Shown one piece after another: positions 44,132-52,381 of a stretch of 64,000 bases of DNA (position 1 is the first letter of the stretch; each line of letters starts with the position of its first letter). A model generated the notes under the pieces. That model was not told where the DNA came from and made no database searches. It saw only the letters and a list, made by a program, of their open reading frames with translations. The position numbers and the translations under genes were made by a program. This stretch comes from an uncultured Bacteroidales bacterium (lineage in GTDB: Bacteria; Bacteroidota; Bacteroidia; Bacteroidales; F082). The DNA lies in NCBI GenBank assembly GCA_946184615.1, contig CAMHFN010000007.1, positions 30,812 through 94,811 on the forward strand. The letters run 5' to 3'.

Positions 44132-44556
44132 TCGCAGGAGCCGTAATTCACCCGCCCCAACTCGTAACTTTGTTCATCGTAGATAATCCATTCCCCGCAT
44201 TTTTGATCCTCATGGTACCATCCATCCATCCATAGATGGCCGTTCTCATAGTAGATCTCGGCTTTGCCCGTGCGCAGTCCGTTTTCATAGAAGCCCGTGC
44301 TTTGCACTTTGCCATCGGGGAAGTAGGAGGTCCATGCCCCGGTGCGGAGGTCGTTCTCCACCGGCCCCTCCATCAGGAGTGCCCCCGTTTCGTAATAGTC
44401 TACTTCACGTACCCAACGACCGTCACGGTCATAGTAATAAACCAAGGAAGGCTGACCGTTCTCATGGGTTTTCATCACCTTCTCTGTGAGAGTCTTGTTG
44501 CCGCAGGAAGCCAGCAACAAAACCAAAGCCACTCCCCAAAATAGTCGTATTCTCAT
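44128..44556 (-). CDS. MORN-repeat (YwqK-like) lipoprotein
   Basis: A 142-residue lipoprotein (lipobox LLASC, Cys18) made of MORN-like repeats: HENGQPSLVYYYDRDGRWV, YYETGALLMEGP, RTGAWTSYFPDGKVQSTGFYENG, RTGKAEIYYENGHLWMDGWYHEDQKCGEW in sequence. The YwqK family is sometimes labelled an antitoxin, but here there is no toxin neighbour, and a periplasmic beta-hairpin scaffold is more likely. Function unknown. It lies just upstream of der on the minus strand, in the same direction, with a degenerate heptamer array between. Confidence 0.78.
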   Translation of the reverse strand: MRIRLFWGVALVLLLASCGNKTLTEKVMKTHENGQPSLVYYYDRDGRWVREVDYYETGALLMEGPVENDLRTGAWTSYFPDGKVQSTGFYENGLRTGKAEIYYENGHLWMDGWYHEDQKCGEWIIYDEQSYELGRVNYGSCD

Positions 44557-44581
44557 CTTCGTAATCCCTTCTTACTTCTCT
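44557..44581. repeat. Degenerate heptamers at the MORN/der junction
   Basis: CTTCGTA, then CTTCTTA and CTTCTCT at 44568-44581, running into the last der codons and its stop. Confidence 0.4.
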
Positions 44582-45879
44582 TTAAAGATCATCTGAATCG
44601 GTACCCCGTTGAAATTCCAGTTTTCTCTGATTTTGTTCTCCAGGAAGCGTTCGTACGATTCTTTTACATCTTTCGGGAGGTTGCAGAAGAAGATGAATTG
44701 CGGGAAGATGCTCTTCAGTTGGGTGATGTATTTGATTTTGATATAGCGTCCGCGGGAGGCTGCCGGGGGTGGCACGGAGCCGATGATTTCGAGCATCACG
44801 TCGTTGAGTTCACGCACGGGGATGCGACGTTCGCGGTTTTCATAGACCTGGTGGGCGGTCTCCAGCACTTTGTAGATGCGTTGTTTGTTGATGGCCGAGG
44901 TGAAGATGATGGGGAAGTCGGTGAACGGTGCGGTTTTGGCGCGGATCTGTTGTTCAAAGGCGATGTGGGTGTTGGAGTCCTTCTCGATGAGGTCCCATTT
45001 GTTGACCACCACCACGAGGCCTTTGCGGTTTTTCTCGATGAGTCGGAGGATGTTCATGTCCTGGGCCTCGAAGCCATTCTGTGCGTCGATCATGAGGATG
45101 GCCACGTCGCAGTTCTCGATGGCTCGGATGGAACGCATGACGGAGTAGAACTCGATGTCTTCTTCGACTTTGCTTTTCTTGCGGAGGCCGGCGGTATCGA
45201 CGAGCATGAAGTCCATGCCGAAGGCGGTGTAGCGGGTATCGTTGGTGTCGCGGGTGGTGCCGGCGATGTTGGTGACGATGTGGCGGTCGGTGCCGAGGAA
45301 GGCGTTGATGAGGGAGGATTTGCCCACATTGGGCCGTCCCACCACGGTAAATCTGGGCAGTGTGGTGTCGAAATCGGTGGTGTCGCTGGGAAGCAGCTCG
45401 CACACTTTATCCAGCAAGTCGCCTGTGCCCGAACCAGTCATGGCGGAGATGGGGTAGGGTTCACCCAATCCCAAAGCGTAGAACTCGCTCGTCAGAATCT
45501 CTTTGTTAGGCTCGTCGATCTTGTTGACGGCGAGGAGCACGGGCTTTTTCTGCTGGCGCAAGATGAGGGCCACGTCTTCGTCGAGTACATGGAGGCCATC
45601 GCGACCGTTGACGACAAAGATGATGACGTCGGCTTCATCGATGGCGAGGTCCACCTGCTTGCGAATCTCCTCTTCAAAGATGTCGTCTGACCCGATGACA
45701 TAGCCACCGGTGTCAATCACGGTGAATTCCTTTCCGTTCCAGTCGCTCTTGCCATAATGCCGGTCGCGTGTCACCCCGCTGGTCTCCTCCACGATGGCCT
45801 GGCGTTGTTTCAACATGCGGTTGAATAAGGTCGATTTGCCCACATTGGGCCTTCCTACAATTGCTACAATGTTTGACAT
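44572..45879 (-). CDS. der: Ribosome biogenesis GTPase Der (EngA)
   Basis: A double GTPase for late 50S assembly. 435 residues: first G domain [18 protein letters not shown] and NKID; second G domain [24 protein letters not shown] and NKWDLIEKD; then the KH-like C-terminal domain (about 355-435) ending IQMIFKEK. The second G-domain switch carries the characteristic TRDTNDT. Its own promoter lies upstream, and era follows upstream on the same strand. Confidence 0.97.
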   Translation of the reverse strand: MSNIVAIVGRPNVGKSTLFNRMLKQRQAIVEETSGVTRDRHYGKSDWNGKEFTVIDTGGYVIGSDDIFEEEIRKQVDLAIDEADVIIFVVNGRDGLHVLDEDVALILRQQKKPVLLAVNKIDEPNKEILTSEFYALGLGEPYPISAMTGSGTGDLLDKVCELLPSDTTDFDTTLPRFTVVGRPNVGKSSLINAFLGTDRHIVTNIAGTTRDTNDTRYTAFGMDFMLVDTAGLRKKSKVEEDIEFYSVMRSIRAIENCDVAILMIDAQNGFEAQDMNILRLIEKNRKGLVVVVNKWDLIEKDSNTHIAFEQQIRAKTAPFTDFPIIFTSAINKQRIYKVLETAHQVYENRERRIPVRELNDVMLEIIGSVPPPAASRGRYIKIKYITQLKSIFPQFIFFCNLPKDVKESYERFLENKIRENWNFNGVPIQMIFKEK

Positions 45880-45897
45880 GGTTCTTTAATTTGGTTG

Positions 45898-45905
45898 CAA
45901 AGATA
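45898..45905 (-). promoter_or_regulatory. -7 box of der
   Basis: TATCTTTG on the minus strand, 19 bases before the der start codon, just past the end of era. Confidence 0.55.
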
Positions 45906-45919
45906 GGATAAATTCTGAC

Positions 45920-46801
45920 TTACGCCTCATATCCAAACCGTTTTAGTTCCTGCTCGTTGTCTCTCCAGTCTTTATCGACTTTCACGAACAGCTCCAGGAA
46001 GATTTTCTTGCCGGTGAACTCTTCGATGTCGGCTCTGGCCTGCATGCCGAGTTTCTTGATGGCGGAGCCGCCTTTGCCGATGATGATGGCTTTTTGCGAC
46101 TCACGAGCGACGTAGATGACGGAGCGGATATGCACATGCTTTTCGGTCTCTTCGTACGATTCCACTTCCACTTGCACCGAGTAGGGGATCTCTTGCTGAT
46201 AATTCAAAAGGATTTTCTCGCGGATGATCTCGGTGATGAAGAATCGCATGGAGCGGTCGGTGAGCTCGTCTTTGGGGAAGTAGGGAGGACATTCAGGCAG
46301 CTTGGTGAGAATTTGTTCGAAGACGTGCTCGATGTTGGCGTTGTGCTGGGCCGAGATGGGGAAGATGGTGGCGTTGGGGAGCTCTTTTTCCCAAAAGGTC
46401 ACCGCTTGTTCCAGACCCTGTTGGTCGGAGAGGTCGATCTTGTTGATCAGCACGAACACGGGGATGTCGGTGGTCTTTAGCCGTTCCACCATCTTCTCTT
46501 CCACTTTTTTGTCGGTGATGTCGACGACAAAGAGGATGAGGTCGGCATCGATGAGGGCCACGTTGACGAACTGGTTCATCATCTCGTGCATCTTGTAGGC
46601 CGGGTCTTTGATGATGCCAGGGGTGTCGGAAAACACGATCTGGAAGTCGTCACCGTTGACGATGCCAAGGATGCGGTGTCGGGTGGTCTGGGCCTTGGAG
46701 GTGATGATGGAGATCTTCTCGCCCACGAGTTGGTTCATAAGGGTGGATTTGCCCACGTTGGGGCGTCCGATGATGTTGACGTAACCTGATTTATGGCTCA
46801 T
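45920..46801 (-). CDS. era: GTPase Era
   Basis: A GTPase that binds the 3' end of 16S rRNA during 30S maturation. 293 residues: [12 protein letters not shown] (G1), SKAQTTRHRILGIV (G2), DTPGI (G3), NKIDLSD (G4), ISAQHNANI (G5), then a type II KH domain with IGKGGSAIKKLGMQARADIE. Full length. The der gene lies 40 bases downstream, so the two ribosome-assembly GTPases are adjacent. Confidence 0.97.
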   Translation of the reverse strand: MSHKSGYVNIIGRPNVGKSTLMNQLVGEKISIITSKAQTTRHRILGIVNGDDFQIVFSDTPGIIKDPAYKMHEMMNQFVNVALIDADLILFVVDITDKKVEEKMVERLKTTDIPVFVLINKIDLSDQQGLEQAVTFWEKELPNATIFPISAQHNANIEHVFEQILTKLPECPPYFPKDELTDRSMRFFITEIIREKILLNYQQEIPYSVQVEVESYEETEKHVHIRSVIYVARESQKAIIIGKGGSAIKKLGMQARADIEEFTGKKIFLELFVKVDKDWRDNEQELKRFGYEA

Positions 46802-46827
46802 TTTTTGAAAAAAAAACGTTAAAACAC

Positions 46828-46858
46828 TTGCGATGTATGGAAATATGATGTATTTTTG
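46828..46858 (+). promoter_or_regulatory. Promoter of the initiator tRNA gene
   Basis: TTG at 46828-46830, 20-base spacer, -7 box TATTTTTG at 46851-46858. The tRNA begins 15 bases after the box. Confidence 0.65.
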
Positions 46859-46873
46859 CAGCCTAATTCACGA

Positions 46874-46945
<72 letters not shown>

Positions 46946-46948
46946 CTC

Positions 46949-46982
46949 AAAAAAACGGGTCTCTTTCGAGGCCCGTTTTTTT
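46949..46982 (+). terminator. Intrinsic terminator of the tRNA gene
   Basis: Stem AACGGGTCTC / GAGGCCCGTT with loop TTTC, followed by a run of Ts, four bases after the tRNA. Confidence 0.88.
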
Positions 46983-47001
46983 GTCCCTATGGGGTGATGC
47001 C

Positions 47002-47853
47002 TTATTCGGCTTTTTTGACCAGCGTGCCGTTGACGTTGCCCGTCATGTCCACTTCGAGGATGGCAACGGCGATTTGGGTCTTTCCAAAACCGCTAGCGGT
47101 GCCGCTCAGCGTCATCGTGTCATTGTCTTCCATGACTCCGGTGACGTTCATGGCCAGGTCGAGGGTGATGTCAACAAGCAAGGTGATGGTCTTGTGGAAA
47201 TGGAACTCGTCGAAAACAATCGTGTTGCCGGTTTTAGTGCCATAAAGAGTCACAGGGGTACCGTCGATTTCAAGAGTGGCACTCACACGGCCTTCCTCGT
47301 TGATGGCTCCCAACATCACGGAAAAGGCGATGTCTTCGATATCCAAATCTTCATCATAAACCTGACCAGCGACCTCGTTGGAGGTGATGTGGCCGTTGAT
47401 GGTCATCTTTCCACTGTAGGTTCCTAACTCAGCGATAATGGGCTCCACATAGTCGATGACGATGGTGGCGATGTTTACTTTTCCAGCTTTGTCCGTGAGG
47501 GTAGCAGTGACCGTGTAAGTCGATGCTTTGCTGGGGGTGTAGCTGAAGGTGAAGAAGTTTTCGCCAGTGGGGTCGGTGAATTCAGGGTCCTGGTTGACTA
47601 CCGTGGTGCCATCGAGGTCGGTGATGGAGAAGTCAAAGTGTGCCAGCTCGCTCGCACTGCTTGCGTTGGGGGCTACTTTCACCTTGAAATTGAGCTCTTC
47701 GCCAACATAAACGCCGGTGTTTCCTGAGATGAAACCTTCTTCTGAGACAAATTCAACTACGGGCTTTTGGGCCAAGAAATCGTCAAGCGCCTCTTGCGTG
47801 CAGCTTGCAAAGAACATCATTCCGATGATGAGTCCAAAAATTAATTTTTTCAT
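47002..47853 (-). CDS. Lipoprotein of unknown function, two beta domains
   Basis: A 283-residue lipoprotein (FFASC, Cys18). Residues about 30-135 look like an Ig/PKD-type domain (YVGEELNFKVKV, FTFSYTPSKASTYTVTATLTD). The rest (about 140-283) is a beta-rich region (GTYSGKMTINGHITS, GTPVTLYGTKTGNTIVFDEF, MTLSGTASGF) that could be a calycin-like barrel. No enzyme motif. Divergent from nhaC with its own promoter. Probably a surface or periplasmic lipoprotein. Confidence 0.72.
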   Translation of the reverse strand: MKKLIFGLIIGMMFFASCTQEALDDFLAQKPVVEFVSEEGFISGNTGVYVGEELNFKVKVAPNASSASELAHFDFSITDLDGTTVVNQDPEFTDPTGENFFTFSYTPSKASTYTVTATLTDKAGKVNIATIVIDYVEPIIAELGTYSGKMTINGHITSNEVAGQVYDEDLDIEDIAFSVMLGAINEEGRVSATLEIDGTPVTLYGTKTGNTIVFDEFHFHKTITLLVDITLDLAMNVTGVMEDNDTMTLSGTASGFGKTQIAVAILEVDMTGNVNGTLVKKAE

Positions 47854-47902
47854 GTTGTGTTATGGGTTGGTGAATAAATAGATACAAAAGAATTTGAGAC
47901 TG

Positions 47903-47910
47903 CAAAGATA
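47903..47910 (-). promoter_or_regulatory. -7 box of the 47002-47853 lipoprotein gene
   Basis: TATCTTTG on the minus strand, 50 bases before the start codon. Confidence 0.5.
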
Positions 47911-47929
47911 AGGCCAAAATTCTTTATAA

Positions 47930-47960
47930 TTGTAGAATATTGAAAAAAAATGTATTTTTG
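47930..47960 (+). promoter_or_regulatory. Promoter of nhaC-like gene
   Basis: TTG at 47930-47932, 20-base spacer, TATTTTTG at 47953-47960, 20 bases before the ATG. Confidence 0.65.
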
Positions 47961-47980
47961 GGGTCTAAAATCGTGAAACG

Positions 47981-49555
47981 ATGCCTTTGTGGATGTCCAT
48001 ACTTCCGCCTTTGGTGGCAATTTTGATGGCTCTTCTTTTAAAAGAAGTGGTCTCTTCCTTGTTTTTCGGAATCTTGACGGGGACGTTTATCATGGCTTTG
48101 TATGGCGGTTGTGGACCGTTGGAAGCCTTGGGCAGCGGCCTCTTGAGGGTGGTCGACACCTATGTGGTGGGCTCGTTGTACGACTCGGACCACGTTCGCA
48201 TCATCGTCTTCACCCTGCTCATAGGCGGCATGGTGAAAGTCATCACGGTGAACGGGGGCATGAAAGGGGTCGTCACCTGGCTCTCCAAGCGCGCCAAAGG
48301 ACCGAGGTCAGGGCAGTTGATGACTTTTGTGATGGACCTCTGTGTGTTTTTCGACGACTATTCCAACACGCTAGTGGTGGGCAACACCATGAGGCCCCTG
48401 GCTGACAAGTTACGCATCTCCCGTGAGAAGCTGTCCTATATCGTCGACTCCACCTCAGCACCTGTGGTGGCAGTAGCTTTCATCACCACTTGGATCGGGG
48501 CGGAGCTGAGCTATATCCAAGATGGCATTAATCACCTGGGGCTTGAGATGTCGTCGTATTCCGTGTTTTTCCATTCCTTGGCTTACAGCTTTTATCCTTT
48601 CCTGACGCTTGCTTTCGTGCTGATGCTTATTTTGAGCGGACGCGACTTCGGTCCCATGCTCAAGGCGGAACGTAAAGCTAGGGCTCAACAGGTGGACCAA
48701 GTCGTTGAGCCCAATCAAGAGCAGGAGCAAGGCCATGCCATGGACGCACTGATTCCCTTGCTGGTGCTGATTGTTGGCACGGTCGTAGGACTGATTGCTA
48801 CGGGCTACGATGCCTCCGTGTGGATGGATGCCAGTCAAAACTTCTTTGGCAAACTTTCGGCTACCATCGGGGCAGCCGATTCCTATCAGGCCCTGTTGTG
48901 GTCGTCCCTGTGTTCGCTGCTGACGGCTATCCTAGTCACGTTGCTGCGTCGTAAAGTGAAGTTCGGCAAAGTGATGGAATCCTCAGTGGAGGGCTTCAAG
49001 TCGATGTTCAACGCGGTGGTGATCTTGACGATGGCGTGGTCGATTGCTTTGTTGACCAAGGACATGCATACCGCGGAGTTCGTTTCTCAATTGCTGGTCC
49101 GTTGGGCACTCTCGCCTGCCTTGGTCCCGGTGATCACCTTTGTGCTGGCGGCTTTGATTGGCTTCTCCACAGGTACCTCCTGGGGAACCATGGCCATCCT
49201 TTATCCGTTGATTCTGCCGGCTTCGTGGCTGCTGTGTCAGGAACAAGGTTTCGCTATGGAGCAGGCTTTGCCCATCTTCTATAATGTGGTGGCCTCCGTG
49301 TTGGCAGGGGCAGTTATGGGCGACCATTGCTCCCCCATCTCGGATACCACCATCATGAGTTCGCTGGCGAGCCAGTGCGACCATTTGCAGCATGTGGGCA
49401 CTCAGATGCCCTATGCCTTGACTGTAGGGGGTGTGGCGCTGCTGTTGGGTGTGTTGCCTGCGGCGCTGGGACTGCCTTCCTGGCTAGCCTTCTTGATGGC
49501 GGGAACCGTGTTGTGGTGTATCGTGCGTTTTGTGGGAAAAAAAATAAAAAACTAG
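47981..49555 (+). CDS. NhaC family Na+/H+ antiporter
   Basis: A 524-residue integral membrane protein with about eleven helices. Family signature VFFDDYSNTLVVGNTMRPL (about 125-143), followed by KLSYIVDSTSAPVVAV and, near the C-terminus, GFSTGTSWGTMAILYPLIL and GDHCSPISDTTIMSS. NhaC members exchange sodium for protons, some with organic-acid substrates, so exact cargo is not certain. A hydrophilic Glu/Gln-rich loop (about 225-250) lies in the middle. Monocistronic. Confidence 0.9.
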   Translation: MPLWMSILPPLVAILMALLLKEVVSSLFFGILTGTFIMALYGGCGPLEALGSGLLRVVDTYVVGSLYDSDHVRIIVFTLLIGGMVKVITVNGGMKGVVTWLSKRAKGPRSGQLMTFVMDLCVFFDDYSNTLVVGNTMRPLADKLRISREKLSYIVDSTSAPVVAVAFITTWIGAELSYIQDGINHLGLEMSSYSVFFHSLAYSFYPFLTLAFVLMLILSGRDFGPMLKAERKARAQQVDQVVEPNQEQEQGHAMDALIPLLVLIVGTVVGLIATGYDASVWMDASQNFFGKLSATIGAADSYQALLWSSLCSLLTAILVTLLRRKVKFGKVMESSVEGFKSMFNAVVILTMAWSIALLTKDMHTAEFVSQLLVRWALSPALVPVITFVLAALIGFSTGTSWGTMAILYPLILPASWLLCQEQGFAMEQALPIFYNVVASVLAGAVMGDHCSPISDTTIMSSLASQCDHLQHVGTQMPYALTVGGVALLLGVLPAALGLPSWLAFLMAGTVLWCIVRFVGKKIKN

Positions 49556-49575
49556 GGTTTTATCAAATAGATTCG

Positions 49576-49583
49576 TAAATTTG
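49576..49583 (+). promoter_or_regulatory. -7 box of the 49632 gene
   Basis: TAAATTTG, 48 bases before the start codon, after the nhaC stop. Confidence 0.45.
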
Positions 49584-49631
49584 CCTTGTGAAATAACTTG
49601 GATTAAATGTGTAATTGTATAAATTAATACT

Positions 49632-50408
49632 ATGTTTATGAAAAGATTTACGCTCATGATGGCAGTCCTGGTGATGTTGGTGACTGCCGGTGCTTTGAAG
49701 GCACAAAACTACGGTATTGTATTTGGCGAGTTAGAGGTGACGGAAGCCAATGCCGCCGACATCTTCGGCGATGGCATGGCTTCGTACGATGTGGCCACAA
49801 ATAAGTTAGTGCTTCAGGATGGTTTTACCTATAGCTTGAGCCATGACTTGGTGACCATTAACACGGGCCGTGAGTTCCATATCGTGCTTGAGGGGAGTGC
49901 GGCCATGGTGGCTTCGATCGACTGTAACGACCCCATCGCTGTGGAGAGTGTCGACGAAGATTTGAAGACGTTGAAGATCACCTCCAACATTTCAGGTTCG
50001 GCTTTGAAATGCCAAAAGTTGACGGTAAAGCCCCATGTGTTCCTCGACCTGATTTCACGCAATTCCCAAATCAATATGTATGCTCTTGATTGTGAAGAGC
50101 TTATGGTGGATGGTGCCATGTTCTTTGCTGAAGTGACCACAGCAGAGTTGGCCGTACATACCAACGTCTTGACGCTCAATGATTGTTATTTGCGGAAACC
50201 TGCTGGTGGTGGTGTCAATGCCGATCACGGTGGCATTTGCTATGCCGATGGCACTCCAGCCAAGCTGGTGCGCATCACGGTGAACGGAGAAGGCCTGGAT
50301 GAAATTGAAGTGCCTGAACAGAGTATTGTAAAGAAAATCTTTGAGAAGGGCCAGATGGTCATCGTCAAAGATGGACATCGGTACGATCTCACCGGAAGAG
50401 AACTTTAA
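49632..50408 (+). CDS. Secreted beta-rich protein of unknown function
   Basis: 258 residues with a signal peptide (MKRFTLMMAVLVMLVTAGALKA from Met3). The mature part has short regular strands that look like a beta-solenoid (FHIVLEGSAAMVASIDCNDPIAVESV, LKITSNISGSALKCQKLTVKP, in turns of about 20 residues). The end, MVIVKDGHRYDLTGREL, resembles the short Y-D-L-x-G-R terminus found on many secreted Bacteroidota proteins and matches the first strand of a Por tail without the rest. No enzyme motif. Start could be Met1 or Met3. Confidence 0.68.
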   Translation: MFMKRFTLMMAVLVMLVTAGALKAQNYGIVFGELEVTEANAADIFGDGMASYDVATNKLVLQDGFTYSLSHDLVTINTGREFHIVLEGSAAMVASIDCNDPIAVESVDEDLKTLKITSNISGSALKCQKLTVKPHVFLDLISRNSQINMYALDCEELMVDGAMFFAEVTTAELAVHTNVLTLNDCYLRKPAGGGVNADHGGICYADGTPAKLVRITVNGEGLDEIEVPEQSIVKKIFEKGQMVIVKDGHRYDLTGREL

Positions 50409-50410
50409 TA

Positions 50411-51436
50411 TTATTGCTTATCGTATTGTTGCACCTCGTCGTACTTGTAGACGAGTTCGATGCCCACTTGTCGGAACATGGCCTCTGACTCGGCACCGTC
50501 GTGGTAGCGTCGTTCGCACACCACGCGTTGGATGCCGCAGTTGATGATGAGCATGGCGCAGGTGCGGCAAGGGGTCATGCGGCAATATAAGGTGCTGCCA
50601 TCCAAGGCGATACCTCTTCGGGCAGCTTGACAGATGGCGTTTTGCTCGGCGTGGACGGTGCGTACGCAGTGTTGGGTCACCGAGCCGTCTTCGTGGATGA
50701 CTTTACGGAACAGATGGCCCACATCGTCGCAATGGGGAAGACCTTTGGGTGAGCCTACATAGCCCGTCACCAGGATTTGTTTGTCCTTCACGATGACACA
50801 TCCGCTGCGACCACGGTCACAGGTGGCACGTTCGGAGACCGTGTCGGCCAAGTTGAGGAAATAGTCGTCCCAAGAGGGGCGCACGTGGAGTTGGGTGAGT
50901 ACCTTTTCCACTTGGTGGTGCAGCTCCGCAATGGTGCCGTCGTTCATAAACACGAAGTCGGCTTGCTTGATGCATTCTCCGAGGTTTTGCTTGTTGGGGT
51001 CGGTGGCGGTCATCTCACGCTCCTCGTTGGCCACGAAGGTCTCGAAGCTCACGTGGTCGGTCTCCGAGCCGCGCAGATGGATGCGCTCATAGCGGAGGTG
51101 CTGGTCAGCATCTACAGCGAAGAGGTAGAACTCGCCTTTTTGTCTTAATGAGGCAATCTCCCCAGGCGTGCGTACGCTCTCGATGACGGCGTTCTTGCCC
51201 TCGGCTTTGGCCCGCTCGTAGAGCTGGTCTGTGATGTAACTCGGAGAATGTGCCGCTCTCAACTCATTGCCCATGGCGGTGAGCGTGTCACGGTTCACCT
51301 CCAGCCCACGTTTTTCAATCTGTTCGGCGATGAAAGCCCGCACGGAATAATGCACAAAGCCCCTTTCCTTGATCAAATAATCGACGATGGTGCCCTTTCC
51401 CGCACCTAACGTCCCCGTAATCCCAATAATTATCAT
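50411..51436 (-). CDS. P-loop kinase-dCMP deaminase fusion
   Basis: 341 residues in two parts. The N-terminal half (about 1-180) is a P-loop kinase-like domain with GTLGAGKGT (8-16), and a DREEREM-type lid segment, resembling dephospho-CoA/adenylate kinases. The C-terminal half (about 187-341) is a zinc deoxycytidylate deaminase with HAEQ (His262, Glu264) and PCRTC (Cys290, Cys293), plus SERATCDRGRSGCVIV. The deaminase makes dUMP for thymidylate synthesis; the kinase part may be regulatory. Plain dCMP deaminases are about half this size. The same order of domains occurs in anti-phage dCTP deaminases, but a housekeeping role is equally possible. LOG gene is 26 bases upstream. Confidence 0.87.
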   Translation of the reverse strand: MIIIGITGTLGAGKGTIVDYLIKERGFVHYSVRAFIAEQIEKRGLEVNRDTLTAMGNELRAAHSPSYITDQLYERAKAEGKNAVIESVRTPGEIASLRQKGEFYLFAVDADQHLRYERIHLRGSETDHVSFETFVANEEREMTATDPNKQNLGECIKQADFVFMNDGTIAELHHQVEKVLTQLHVRPSWDDYFLNLADTVSERATCDRGRSGCVIVKDKQILVTGYVGSPKGLPHCDDVGHLFRKVIHEDGSVTQHCVRTVHAEQNAICQAARRGIALDGSTLYCRMTPCRTCAMLIINCGIQRVVCERRYHDGAESEAMFRQVGIELVYKYDEVQQYDKQ

Positions 51437-51441
51437 CTCTC

Positions 51442-51462
51442 TATATTCTAAATTCTAAATTC
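51442..51462. repeat. Heptamer array between LOG and deaminase genes
   Basis: TATATTC, TAAATTC, TAAATTC, directly against the LOG stop codon (GAATTTA in the coding sense). Confidence 0.7.
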
Positions 51463-52062
51463 TTAAAAATCCCCCTTCACCTGTTCCTTAATCTCTACCA
51501 CCCATTTCATCACATCGACAGGTTGATAGTGCTCCATCTCCTTTAAAAGGTATTCTGGATCATCGCTGACGATGAGCCCTTGGGCGTGTTCCTTCCGGAT
51601 GAAACCCTCGTTGGCGGAATGGTCGATGAAACGGATGATGTCGTCATAAAAACCGTTCACGTTATAGAGTGCAACGGGTTTGTCGAACACCCGGAGTTGG
51701 CTGAGCACAAACACCTCGAAGAATTCGTCCATGGAGCCTAGTCCGCCAGGCATCACGATAAAGCCGTCCGCTCGGTCTTCAAGCAGTTTTTTCCTTTCGG
51801 CCATCGACTCCACAACAACCATCTCGTCGATCTTGTCGTATCCCACATGCATGTCCATGAGATGTTGGGTGATGGTTCCCGTAACCTTGCAATGGTGGTC
51901 GAGCATCACGTCGGCGATGACCTTCATCAGTCCGACGCTACCTCCCCCGTAAAGCAGTTCGCAGCCTTGAGCGGCCATCACTTGTCCGAGCTCAATAGCC
52001 TTTTCCCGATACATAGGGTTGAACCCCATGCTGCTTCCGCAGAAAACACAAATTTTCTTCAT
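51463..52062 (-). CDS. LOG family protein (TIGR00730 Rossmann fold)
   Basis: 199 residues. The family motifs are VFCGSSMGFNP at the start, GGGSVGLMKVIAD (about 38-50) and the PGGLGSMDEFFEV motif (PGGxGTxxE, about 102-114). LOG proteins cleave ribose 5-phosphate from nucleotide monophosphates (cytokinin activation in plants and some bacteria, purine turnover elsewhere). The ATG at 52062 is chosen because the -7 box lies at 52077-52084, so the longer frame to 52125 would start upstream of transcription. Confidence 0.9.
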   Translation of the reverse strand: MKKICVFCGSSMGFNPMYREKAIELGQVMAAQGCELLYGGGSVGLMKVIADVMLDHHCKVTGTITQHLMDMHVGYDKIDEMVVVESMAERKKLLEDRADGFIVMPGGLGSMDEFFEVFVLSQLRVFDKPVALYNVNGFYDDIIRFIDHSANEGFIRKEHAQGLIVSDDPEYLLKEMEHYQPVDVMKWVVEIKEQVKGDF

Positions 52063-52076
52063 TATGGATTTTTTTG

Positions 52077-52084
52077 CAAAGGTA
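52077..52084 (-). promoter_or_regulatory. -7 box of the LOG-deaminase unit
   Basis: TACCTTTG on the minus strand, 15 bases upstream of the LOG start codon; decides that start. Confidence 0.6.
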
Positions 52085-52125
52085 GAAATTTCTTTGAAAG
52101 TGTCGGCCTTTGGCGGTAGAAACAT

Positions 52126-52163
52126 GAAAAAGAACCAGCAGCTTACGCCGCTGGTTCTTTTTC
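52126..52163. terminator. Orphan bidirectional terminator-like hairpin
   Basis: AAAAAGAACCAGC and GCTGGTTCTTTTT form a 13-bp stem around a loop of about 10 bases, with a T-run on either strand. It lies in a divergent intergenic region, so neither neighbouring gene ends there. It would terminate a small transcript of unknown identity. Confidence 0.55.
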
Positions 52164-52199
52164 GTTTAGCAGCGCGAAAAGTAAAGTTTTTCTTTTCAT
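52143..52199 (-). CDS. Possible 18-codon small ORF
   Basis: ATG at 52197-52199, reading MKRKTLLFALLNEKEPAA then TAA; the stop lies in the loop of the hairpin at 52126-52163. The start looks like that of a signal peptide but the ORF is very short. It could be a leader peptide, a decayed gene or chance. A weak -7-like TATCTCTG lies upstream on the same strand. Confidence 0.2.
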   Translation of the reverse strand: MKRKTLLFALLNEKEPAA

Positions 52200-52351
52200 T
52201 TTGTTTTGAAAATTAAAACTAATTAAAATTTAATATTGTTAATTTATTGATAAACAGATAAATAAGTAGTATTACTTGCTGGATTATTTTGAGGCGCAGA
52301 GATAGGCTTTTTTTAGTTGGGATTTAACATGCTAAAGGATATTTTTTTTCG

Positions 52352-52359
52352 TAGTTTTG
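52352..52359 (+). promoter_or_regulatory. -7 box of mtnN
   Basis: TAGTTTTG, 22 bases before the ATG. Confidence 0.5.
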
Positions 52360-52381
52360 CAAAACCAGAAATTCAATTTCT

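Larger units (their letters stand above)
52085..52351. other. Intergenic region with orphan hairpin
   Basis: About 270 bases between divergent LOG and mtnN promoters, A/T-rich on its right side. It contains a perfect 13-bp inverted repeat with flanking A- and T-runs and an 18-codon minus-strand frame, listed separately. I see no tRNA and no other RNA-gene signature. Confidence 0.5.

Noticed and set aside
44128..44556. YwqK-like protein as a toxin-antitoxin component
   Set aside because: No toxin-like neighbour, and it has a lipoprotein signal, so it acts outside the cytoplasm.
52200..52350. Possible tRNA or riboswitch upstream of mtnN
   Set aside because: No cloverleaf, and no SAM/SAH riboswitch core could be recognised; the region is simply A/T-rich.
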